This document shows positions 57,159 through 64,000 of a DNA stretch of 64,000 nt, in pieces (within the stretch, counting starts at the first letter, position 1; the number at the start of each line of letters is the position of its first letter). This stretch comes from Desulfolinea sp050305405 (GTDB taxonomy: Bacteria; Chloroflexota; Anaerolineae; Anaerolineales; Villigracilaceae). The stretch is taken from the NCBI GenBank assembly GCA_050305405.1, contig JBNLFG010000006.1, forward strand, positions 124,001 to 188,000, read 5' to 3'. The notes beneath the pieces were generated by a model. It did not search any database. It saw only the letters and a list, made by a program, of their open reading frames with translations, and was not told the DNA's origin. A program made the position numbers and the translations under genes.

Positions 57159-58508
57159 CTACTCATTCAACGACTGGCAGATCGATTCCCCCGCCTGGAC
57201 AATGCCCATAATATCCGCAGAGTCGCTAAACTGTGCGCGGACTTCTGACATGACTTGCATTGCTTCTTCGCAGTAATTTTCGTTTGGTCGGCTTAAGGCT
57301 GCCAAAACGGAGCCAAAGGTGTAGTAATAAACGACCGTGTTCGCCGAGAGTGGCAAGCCGATTACTTCGGCTTTTTCATCATTAGGGCCGCAGTCACCAC
57401 GCCCTAGACAAGAACCTTCTTCATCGCAACCATATACGGCACACCTTAAGGCAAAGATCGAACCTTCGTAATTGCGTGATTTGAAATAGACGATGCCCAA
57501 TCGCCCGTAAGTATCCGCATTAGCGGGATTGATTTCAATGGCACGCTGAATATTACGTGCCGCAGCAAAGTATTCACCTTCCTGTGAGTAAGTTTTGGCA
57601 ATAGAGAGATAAGGAGCAGGGTCTTCAATGCCAAGTTGTTCGTTGATGCGGGCAGCTTTTGCAAAATACTCAAGTGACTGTTCAAAAAGTTGGCGCTGTG
57701 ATTCTTCGTTAAGGCTGCTAAACCCAAGCTGACGATAGTTTGCGCCTGCGCGTATGTACAGGAAGGTCAGGTTTGGTGAGATAGCGAGTGCTTTATCATA
57801 TTCCTGAATGGCTTGGTTATATTGGGCAAAAGATTCAAGCACATAGGCATAAACACGATGTACATCCATCAGCGTATCGTCCTGCTCGAGGGCTTGCTGG
57901 ATGTATTGATCTGCCTGATTCCATTTCTGCTCATCGACCAGGATTTCGGCATAAAAGGCGAGCGCGAGTGTGTTTTGGTTGTCAAGTTGTAGGGCACGAG
58001 CAGCGGCTTGTTCTGCGGCGAAAAGGTAATCGGCAGCTTGCTCTTCCCCGAAAAGGTTTTGGTCAGCGTTCCAGTCCAGCACAAAAGCGTGGATGGCGTG
58101 TGTCAGACTATCCTCCGGGGCGAGTTCCACTGCCTTTTCAATGGAAGCAAGCGCCTCCTGAAGTCTGATTTTCCGCTGTTCATCCGTTGTTAGCAGTGCA
58201 GATGTATATGTCTGGATCCGCGCCAATTTTGCCCATACCTCGGCATTATTCGGGTCTATACGTGTGGCTTCATTGTAGGCGTTGATGGCGGCATCCAATT
58301 GGCCTGCATCAAAGAGGACATCGCCTTCCTGCGCAAGAGATTGTACAGTGCGCGTGGGCGGGGGCGTGGGCATGAAGGGACGTTGGATCGCCCCGGTCTC
58401 TAATTGACGGACAAGCCAAATGCCGCCAAGAACCAATACCAGCAAAAGAAAGATGCGGTATGGATTGGTGCTTGGCTTACGAAAGAAGATGTTTTGTTGA
58501 CGGTTCAT
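57159..58508 (-). CDS. TPR-repeat membrane-anchored protein (second of a pair)
   Basis: This 449-residue protein has one N-terminal membrane segment (IFLLLVLVLGGIWLV), a Pro/Thr spacer (MPTPPPTRTV) and then TPR helices through most of its length (GQLDAAINAYNEATRIDPNN, EKAVELAPEDSLTH, YDKALAISPNLTFL, IQRAIEINPANADTYGRLG). Cys-rich loops near the end (YGCDEEGSCLGRGDCG) could form disulfides outside the cell. Its start overlaps the stop of the other TPR gene by 4 bp. The pair looks like a duplication. TPR proteins scaffold complexes; the partner is unknown. Confidence 0.85.
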   Translation of the reverse strand: MNRQQNIFFRKPSTNPYRIFLLLVLVLGGIWLVRQLETGAIQRPFMPTPPPTRTVQSLAQEGDVLFDAGQLDAAINAYNEATRIDPNNAEVWAKLARIQTYTSALLTTDEQRKIRLQEALASIEKAVELAPEDSLTHAIHAFVLDWNADQNLFGEEQAADYLFAAEQAAARALQLDNQNTLALAFYAEILVDEQKWNQADQYIQQALEQDDTLMDVHRVYAYVLESFAQYNQAIQEYDKALAISPNLTFLYIRAGANYRQLGFSSLNEESQRQLFEQSLEYFAKAARINEQLGIEDPAPYLSIAKTYSQEGEYFAAARNIQRAIEINPANADTYGRLGIVYFKSRNYEGSIFALRCAVYGCDEEGSCLGRGDCGPNDEKAEVIGLPLSANTVVYYYTFGSVLAALSRPNENYCEEAMQVMSEVRAQFSDSADIMGIVQAGESICQSLNE

Positions 58509-59785
58509 GCTTCAGGAGTTTGGGTTTCTTCGGGCGTTGGGATAATCTCTTCTGTCGCTGTGGGGGGGGAATCGAGATTCTCTTTACAGATATTTTCCGC
58601 TTCAGTTGCATTGTAGACAGCTATTTCGTTGCTGGGAATGGTGCCTTTGATCTGCTGTGCGATCTGGACGGCTTCGCCGCAGCGATTAAGACGTGCCAGT
58701 ACCAGCGCGTAGGTAAAATAATATTGAGCGGTGCGGGAATTATTATCAAGCGTTAAGCCTTCGATGGTTTGCTCTTCACCCAGGTTGCCGCCGTAAACAG
58801 CTAGCGCCAGTTCTTGGGCGGCTTCAGGCCATTGAAAATTACGGTAATACATCGTGCCCAGATTACCATGTAAGGATGCATTGAGAGGGGCGTCATTGAC
58901 AGCCTGTTCACCGAATTGCACGGCTTTGGCATAGGCTCCGGTTCCGGCATAGGTACGTGAAAGGTAAAGATCGGGCAGATAATCGGCGGGATTGAGCGTG
59001 TTGGCGCGTATGAATTCAGCTTCAGCCTGGTCGTTTGCGTTGAGAGAACGGTAGTTGCGTCCCAGTGAAAGATGTAAGTCGGGGATATTCTCATTCAGAT
59101 TGATGGCAAGTTTGTATTCCTGGATAGCCTCTTCAGGGTTCCCTGTTATTTCGAGTACGTACGCGCGCGCACGATGTGCCTCCATCAGATTGGGGGCCAG
59201 ACTGAGCGCCACATTCGATGCTTCAATGGCCAGATCGATGCTGTCCAGAGGGCCAACGCCAACACTGAAAGAGTCTGCCAATATTTCAGCATGATAGGCA
59301 TGTGCAAAAGCATTATTTGGGTCCAACTCAAGAGCGCGTTTGACGGCGGATTCAGCAGCCAGATAGTCTTGTAAAAAGTCAAGCGCCCAACCGCGCACGG
59401 CATGTGCCATTGAATTATTTGGATTCAGCAAAAGCGCTTTTTCAGCGCTCTCTAGAGCTTCAGGATATCGATTAAGAAAAACCTGTGCGCGTGCCATTTG
59501 GATATAAGGATTGGGGTCGCTTGGGTTTGAACGAATAGCCTCTTCGTAGGCGGTAATTGCCGGCTCAAGTTTTCCCTGTGCGAAAAGTTCCTCCGCCTCG
59601 GTGATAAAAGATTCGGGGGCGCGTGTGGGTGTGGGCGTATCGATAAAGGGCGTTTGGATATCAGGTGCAACATAACGCCCAAAGTAGGTGGTGGCAAAAA
59701 TAAGCCCTAGCAAAACGGTTACCCAAAACCAGTTAACGCGCCGCCGACGTCGGGTCATAGACCATTTATTTCTTCGTAGATACAT
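58505..59785 (-). CDS. TPR-repeat membrane-anchored protein (first of a pair)
   Basis: This 426-residue protein has a basic start (MTRRRRRVNW), one membrane segment (FWVTVLLGLIFATTYFG), a spacer TPTPTRAPE and TPR repeats (GKLEPAITAYEEAIRSNPSD, AEKALLLNPNNSMAHA, KRALELDPNNAFAHA). It ends with AVYGG and a Pro/Thr/Glu tail. The layout, order and motif AVYG match the neighbour, so the two are paralogues. ATG 59785 was kept; ATG 59758 is possible. The two genes overlap by 4 bp (ATGA) and form an operon. Confidence 0.85.
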   Translation of the reverse strand: MYLRRNKWSMTRRRRRVNWFWVTVLLGLIFATTYFGRYVAPDIQTPFIDTPTPTRAPESFITEAEELFAQGKLEPAITAYEEAIRSNPSDPNPYIQMARAQVFLNRYPEALESAEKALLLNPNNSMAHAVRGWALDFLQDYLAAESAVKRALELDPNNAFAHAYHAEILADSFSVGVGPLDSIDLAIEASNVALSLAPNLMEAHRARAYVLEITGNPEEAIQEYKLAINLNENIPDLHLSLGRNYRSLNANDQAEAEFIRANTLNPADYLPDLYLSRTYAGTGAYAKAVQFGEQAVNDAPLNASLHGNLGTMYYRNFQWPEAAQELALAVYGGNLGEEQTIEGLTLDNNSRTAQYYFTYALVLARLNRCGEAVQIAQQIKGTIPSNEIAVYNATEAENICKENLDSPPTATEEIIPTPEETQTPEA

Positions 59786-59970
59786 ATTTGCATCTTACCA
59801 TCGGCATAGATAGGGCGCAAGATAAGTAAGTTGAGAAAAAACTCAGGATTCAACTGTTCATATTTTGGGTTTTGCTGAATGAACGCGATATTTTGACAGG
59901 ATAAATTTCAAATTGCAGTTTTTTGGAGAAGCGGCTTGTCATACAACTCACTAAAGGCTAGAATGAGGTC

Positions 59971-60702
59971 ATGCAATTTGAAATATTCAGCCTTCTTCCA
60001 GAAGTATTCCCTCCCTATCTCAACAGCAGTATCTTAAAACGTGCCCAGGAAAACGGGCACCTGCAAGTTAATATTCACAACATCCGCGATTGGACGCACG
60101 ACAAGCACCACGTTACGGACGACAATCCCTACGGCGGTGGCGGCGGGATGATTATGAAACCCGAACCCGTTTTTGAAGCAGTTGAAGATGTGATTGGATC
60201 ACCGCCTGACTGTCCGCTGATTTTGATGACCCCGCAAGGTCGCCTCTTTACGCAGGATGTGGCGGACGAACTCGCTCGCCACCCTCGGCTTGCTCTCCTT
60301 TGTGGACGCTATGAGGGGCTCGATGAGCGTATCCGCTCCCATCTCGTTACCGACGAAATTTCCATCGGCGACTACGTGCTCACCGGCGGTGAATTGCCCG
60401 CACTTATCCTTGTGGATGCCCTCTCACGCCTGATCCCCGGTGTGCTCGGCGACGAGAACGGTGCCGCCAACGACTCCCATGCTTCGGGCTTGCTCGAAGG
60501 CCCGCACTATACCCGCCCGCCTGAATTTCGCGGCTGGGAAGTGCCCCCGGTGTTACGCTCCGGCGATCATGCTAAAGTTGCTCAGTGGCGGCGGGAAGAA
60601 GCCTTGCGCCGCACCTTTGAGCGCCGCCCGGAGATGCTTGAAACCTTCGAACTCAGCAAGAAAGATATTGAGTTTCTAGAAAAACTTCGCAGAGAGAACT
60701 GA
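59971..60702 (+). CDS. trmD: tRNA (guanine(37)-N1)-methyltransferase
   Basis: This 243-residue SPOUT enzyme methylates G37 of tRNAs to prevent frameshifting. It has FEIFSLLPEVFPPYLNSSIL, DDNPYGGGGGMIMKPEPV, the trefoil-knot segment LCGRYEGLDERI and YVLTGGELPALILVDALSRL, matching TrmD throughout. The usual rpsP, rimM and rplS neighbours are missing. Its stop TGA shares one base with the next start (TGATG). Ribosome site ATGAGGTC. Confidence 0.95.
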   Translation: MQFEIFSLLPEVFPPYLNSSILKRAQENGHLQVNIHNIRDWTHDKHHVTDDNPYGGGGGMIMKPEPVFEAVEDVIGSPPDCPLILMTPQGRLFTQDVADELARHPRLALLCGRYEGLDERIRSHLVTDEISIGDYVLTGGELPALILVDALSRLIPGVLGDENGAANDSHASGLLEGPHYTRPPEFRGWEVPPVLRSGDHAKVAQWRREEALRRTFERRPEMLETFELSKKDIEFLEKLRREN

Positions 60703-61736
60703 TGACAGATATTTATAGCCCCATACCTGTTTCTGACGAGCTTACTTCTCGTTTACGTGCCATGCCTAAAGTGGAATTGCATGTCCATCTCGAAGGAGCA
60801 ACCGATGCCGCCACCATTTGGGAACTGGCAAAACGAAATAAAGTCAACCTGCCTGCTGCCACCCTGGAAGAATGGCAGGCGATGTACGAATTTCGAGACT
60901 TCAATCATTTTGCAGAAATCTACGGGCTGGCCACCGATTGCATGCAAACAGCCGACGATTTCGCTTTGATGTTGGATCATTTTCTTGCCAAACAAGCCGA
61001 ACAAAACGTCCGTTATTGTGAAGCCTTTTTGAGTGCCTCCTTTATGCTCGATAATTTTCCGCAGGATGAAGTCATCGCTGTTTTGGCGGAAGGCATTCGA
61101 CAGGGGAAAGAAAAGTACGACATCGGCTTACGCTATATTCCGGATATAGCTCGTCATGAGCCTGATACGCGCTTCCGGGTTTTAGATTTTATTCTCAAAG
61201 GTTATGAGCAGGATGTATTCATCGGGTTGGGGCTTGGTGGCATCGAAGTCGGTTATCCGCCGGAGCTTTTTGTTGATGTTTACGATGAAGCCCGTCGTCA
61301 GGGACTTCATCTCGTTGCCCACGCGGGAGAAACTGTCGGCGCAGAAAGTGTTTGGGGTGCGCTGACCAAGTTGAAGGTAGAGCGTATCGGGCACGGTGTC
61401 CGCTCGGTGGAAGATGAAAAGTTGTTAGCTTATCTGCAAGAAACACAAATCCCGCTTGAAGTTTGTCCGCATAGCAATTATCGTTTAAAGGTCACCCCTG
61501 TCGATCAGGCGCATCAACTCCGCGCTTTGGTGGATGCGGGCGTTTATTGCACCGTCAACAGTGATGACCCGCCCATGTTCTCGACTGACCTGAATAGCGA
61601 ATATTTGCTCCTTGCCCAACAAGGCTTTTCATGGGAAGAACTCTGGCAGCTCAACCTGAACGCTCTCGAAGCGAGTTTTTTGTCTGAAGAAGAGAAAGCA
61701 CGCTATCGTAAAGCATGGTCAAATTTTCTACAGTAA
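60702..61736 (+). CDS. Adenosine deaminase family protein
   Basis: This 344-residue amidohydrolase has metal ligands H27 and H29 (ELHVHLEG), HAGET, IGHGVRS and the motif VNSDDPPMF. These are shared by adenosine deaminase and aminofutalosine deaminase (MqnX-type), so the substrate is adenosine or a related nucleoside. The LGGIEVGYPPE segment fits both. No menaquinone genes are adjacent, and purine genes occur elsewhere in the window. The ATG overlaps trmD by one base, so translation is coupled. Confidence 0.88.
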   Translation: MTDIYSPIPVSDELTSRLRAMPKVELHVHLEGATDAATIWELAKRNKVNLPAATLEEWQAMYEFRDFNHFAEIYGLATDCMQTADDFALMLDHFLAKQAEQNVRYCEAFLSASFMLDNFPQDEVIAVLAEGIRQGKEKYDIGLRYIPDIARHEPDTRFRVLDFILKGYEQDVFIGLGLGGIEVGYPPELFVDVYDEARRQGLHLVAHAGETVGAESVWGALTKLKVERIGHGVRSVEDEKLLAYLQETQIPLEVCPHSNYRLKVTPVDQAHQLRALVDAGVYCTVNSDDPPMFSTDLNSEYLLLAQQGFSWEELWQLNLNALEASFLSEEEKARYRKAWSNFLQ

Positions 61737-61784
61737 GCATCTTCAAATAACATTTTTCAACCATCATAGATATAGGAGAGAACG

Positions 61785-63035
61785 ATGAAATTCAGTTATG
61801 GCAAAATCTTTCTACTTGGCTTTGGCTTTTTTGGCGTAAGTGTCGTTTGGGGTGTTTACAACGCCTTTGTGCCCATCTTCCTCTCCGAAAAATTTCACCT
61901 TGCTCCGGCGTGGATCGGTTTCTTCATGACCCTCGATAATATCGCTGCGCTCTTCATCCAGCCGACAGTCGGTGCATGGTCAGATCGGGTACGCACCAAG
62001 ATCGGGCGGCGGATGCCTTTTATCCTCATCGGTGCACCCATCTCTGCTGCCGCCTTTGGCTGGATTCCCCTCGCTTCTATCCTGCCCCTTTTTGTTGCTG
62101 GAACGAGCACGCTGCTCTTGAGTATGGCGCTCTGGCGCACGCCCGTTGTCGCCCTGATGCCCGACATCACTCCCTCGCCAAAACGCTCACAAGCAAACGG
62201 CATCATCAACTTTATGGGTGGCATCGGCGCGATTTTCTCCTTTCTGGGCGGTGCGACGCTCTACGAAATGAATCCTGCCTTCCCATTTTGGATGGGTTCC
62301 GGGCTGGTGATTATCTCTGCTTTATTGGTATTCTTCTTCATCAAAGAACCGAAAGAACTTGCCGAAACAGAAAAAGAACCTGGCTTATTCGTTAACCTGC
62401 AAGAAGTTTGGGCGGATAACGACAAAAGCGCCCTGCGGCTTTTTGGCGCCATTCTCTTCTGGTTTGTTGGCTACAATGCCATTGAAGCTTTCTTCACCCT
62501 CTACGCCGTCAATTATCTGAACATGAGTGCGGCAGATGGCACACGCCTGCTTGGGCATCTTTCGCTCTTCTTCGTTCTTTCCGCTTTGATTGCGGGATTC
62601 GTGGGCGGCAAATTTGGACGCCGTAATACAATCATGGCCGGCATCTTCCTGCTCGGCGGACTCATTTTTAGCCTTTACTTGCTTCCGCCAAGTTTGCTGA
62701 GTACTGTCCTGACCAAATTACCGGTGCTCGGCAATATTCCGGTCATTAGCCTCTTTCTGATGGGCTCCGGGGTCGCCTGGGCACTCATTAACATCAACTC
62801 ACTGCCGATGGTCGTCGATATGGTCGAAGATGCCCGCATTGGCACCTATACCGGTCTCTACTACCTCTTCTCAACGCTGGCTGCGATTGCCGGCCCCAAC
62901 ATGAACGGTTTGATCATCCAGGCGGCTGGCAACAATTACAACTCGATCATGCTCGTTGCCCCGACCTTCATGCTACTGGCCTTTGTGATGATGATCGGCG
63001 TTAAGCGTGGTGAGGCAAAACCGGTTGTTGCCTAA
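61785..63035 (+). CDS. MFS transporter, SLC45/GPH-like
   Basis: This 416-residue protein has 12 membrane segments and the loop motif GAWSDRVRTKIGRRMPFIL after TM2. It has RTPVVALMPDITPSPKRSQANG (in two parts) and GTYTGLYYLFSTLAAIAGP, as in the SLC45/glycoside-pentoside-hexuronide group of proton-sugar symporters. The ligand is likely a sugar or disaccharide, by family. Ribosome site TATAGGAGAGA. It stands 48 bp after the deaminase. Confidence 0.85.
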   Translation: MKFSYGKIFLLGFGFFGVSVVWGVYNAFVPIFLSEKFHLAPAWIGFFMTLDNIAALFIQPTVGAWSDRVRTKIGRRMPFILIGAPISAAAFGWIPLASILPLFVAGTSTLLLSMALWRTPVVALMPDITPSPKRSQANGIINFMGGIGAIFSFLGGATLYEMNPAFPFWMGSGLVIISALLVFFFIKEPKELAETEKEPGLFVNLQEVWADNDKSALRLFGAILFWFVGYNAIEAFFTLYAVNYLNMSAADGTRLLGHLSLFFVLSALIAGFVGGKFGRRNTIMAGIFLLGGLIFSLYLLPPSLLSTVLTKLPVLGNIPVISLFLMGSGVAWALININSLPMVVDMVEDARIGTYTGLYYLFSTLAAIAGPNMNGLIIQAAGNNYNSIMLVAPTFMLLAFVMMIGVKRGEAKPVVA

Positions 63036-63165
63036 ACGTGGGAAGAAGCTACCATTGAGATTGAAGCCTTAAAGGCTATGATTAAATAAGGACACATGGA
63101 GTCATCGTAGTCATCACCCCTCTTTTCTGTGTGTAAGCTGTCTTCACGCAAAGAAACGAGACCAA

Positions 63166-64000
63166 ATGAAAGAGAATTTCCCAGCAAGCGAAGACCCTCC
63201 CCTGTTTGGCTGGATCGCTCTGATAATTTCTCTGGCGATCTATGTGATTCTTTTCTTTATCGCTGAAGAGGTGATAGGGACAAATATACTCGTGTTGGCA
63301 TTTTTGCCTGTGATATTGGGGAGTTGGTATCTGGGCGTGAGAGGCGGGATATTATCGGCAACGTTGGTTGTTTTTGTCAGCATGTTGCTGTTTGAATTGA
63401 AAGACTATCAAAACTCGTGGGATGTTTTGATTCACGGTGAATTGTCTCTAACAGTTTCCTTCTATATTGTTGCCATTGCCATTGGTTACTTGGGGCATAA
63501 AGAGCGTCAGTATAAAGAAGCTTTTCATGCACGAGTTCAAGTTTCCAAGAGTTTTGAAGCGCAAGTCTCCTCGCTAACAAGTTTGATCAATATCACGAAT
63601 GATGTTCTGGACGCGACTGACTTCACCTCGACTTTATTGGTTCTGGCAGAGCAAACGCGTGAAGTCTTCAAGGCCAATGATTGCCTGATTAGTTTATGGG
63701 ATGCCAGGGAAGAAGAATATTATCCCAGAGCTGCTGCAGGGGAAGAAAAAGAGGCTTTGGAAAACCTGCCCCCTCAAGCTGAAAACGCAATATTGGCGCG
63801 CTTGCAAAGCGCCGATATTCTCATCTACGGTAACCTCGAAGAATTGGGTGATATTGGCAGACCCTTCCTGACCATCCATCCACAAGGGACTCTTCTGGCG
63901 CTGCCGTTGATTGCCAGCGGGGAAAAGATTGGTCTCTTGCAGCTTCTTTATGAATATGCCCATCAATTTACGCCGCACGAACTGACTTACGCAAAACTGA
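63166..64000 (+). CDS. Membrane sensor protein with GAF domain, 5' part
   Basis: The frame begins at ATG 63166 and runs off the window after 278 codons. Two to four hydrophobic segments (FGWIALIISLAIYVILFF, ILVLAFLPVILGSWYLGVR, LSATLVVFVSMLLFEL, SLTVSFYIVAIAIGYLG) form an MHYT/KdpD-like 4TM sensor. A short coiled coil (KERQYKEAFHARVQVSK) and a GAF-like domain follow (about 145-270; STLLVLAEQTREVF, GTLLALPLIASGEKIGLLQL). The output domain (histidine kinase or GGDEF) lies outside the window. Confidence 0.75.
   Translation, partial: MKENFPASEDPPLFGWIALIISLAIYVILFFIAEEVIGTNILVLAFLPVILGSWYLGVRGGILSATLVVFVSMLLFELKDYQNSWDVLIHGELSLTVSFYIVAIAIGYLGHKERQYKEAFHARVQVSKSFEAQVSSLTSLINITNDVLDATDFTSTLLVLAEQTREVFKANDCLISLWDAREEEYYPRAAAGEEKEALENLPPQAENAILARLQSADILIYGNLEELGDIGRPFLTIHPQGTLLALPLIASGEKIGLLQLLYEYAHQFTPHELTYAKL

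Noticed and set aside
1..64000. CRISPR arrays
   Set aside because: No regularly spaced identical repeats with unique spacers; repeats seen are isolated palindromes.

Overview
The window is about 64 kb of chromosome from a bacterium that most resembles Anaerolineae (Chloroflexota). This is inferred from the mix of genes (EttA-type ABC-F, DUF2202, FmdB zinc ribbon, DUF6391-like, ArsB/NhaD-type permease between universal stress proteins, sigma/zinc-finger/ABC operon, TPR proteins with Pro/Thr linkers) and from many small palindromic intergenic repeats. No rRNA or phylogenetic marker is present to prove it. Most of the window is dense, moderately GC-rich core genome with short operons on both strands and strong hairpin terminators.

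Region by region: (1) 1-3.2 kb: a partial methyltransferase-like membrane protein, a ferredoxin-thioredoxin reductase catalytic domain fused to a degenerate TusA-like domain, a GNAT enzyme and a TrhP/U32 protein. (2) 3.3-8.8 kb: a co-directional run of hutI, a 7TM-PAS-GGDEF cyclase, proC, an SDR and a membrane-bound LuxR regulator. (3) 9-22.8 kb: CPBP protease, MFS exporter, cyclic-nucleotide-domain histidine kinase, ettA, lipoprotein, thiolase, epimerase, 3-methyladenine glycosylase, fabI, FAD oxidoreductase and a 40-residue membrane protein. (4) 22.86-26.1 kb: an AT-rich accessory island containing a frameshifted TIR-domain gene and two complete integron-type gene cassettes bounded by attC sites, with no integrase in view. 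It ends at the 3' half of a tRNA-Asn gene. (5) 26.2-33.4 kb: guaB, a purB remnant, purA, an FmdB zinc ribbon, a SelW-like selenoprotein with an in-frame UGA just upstream of trpS, dtd, an intact tRNA-Asn, a FAH-family enzyme and tRNA-Val. (6) 33.4-37.3 kb (minus strand): ECF sigma, zinc-finger membrane protein, two ABC permeases and an ATPase in one operon. (7) 37.4-45.2 kb: ogt, prephenate dehydrogenase-like and GIY-YIG genes, a phosphoribosyltransferase, a MerR-like regulator, holA, and a SRPBCC-EVE-MarR operon behind a consensus promoter. (8) 45.3-64 kb: DUF2202, cupin, DUF711, ilvE, parvulin lipoprotein, groES-groEL with CIRCE, UspA-permease-UspA, a phosphotransferase, paired TPR proteins, trmD-add, an MFS transporter and a truncated GAF sensor.

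The main points of interest are the integron cassette array, supported by 10/10 and 9/9 base complementarity between cassette ends; the SelW-like selenoprotein, which a standard ORF caller would miss; the FTR-TusA fusion; and the abundance and variety of palindromic repeats, one of which truncates a purB fragment. Some promoters (TATAAT about 7 nt before ATG with no Shine-Dalgarno) suggest leaderless transcripts.
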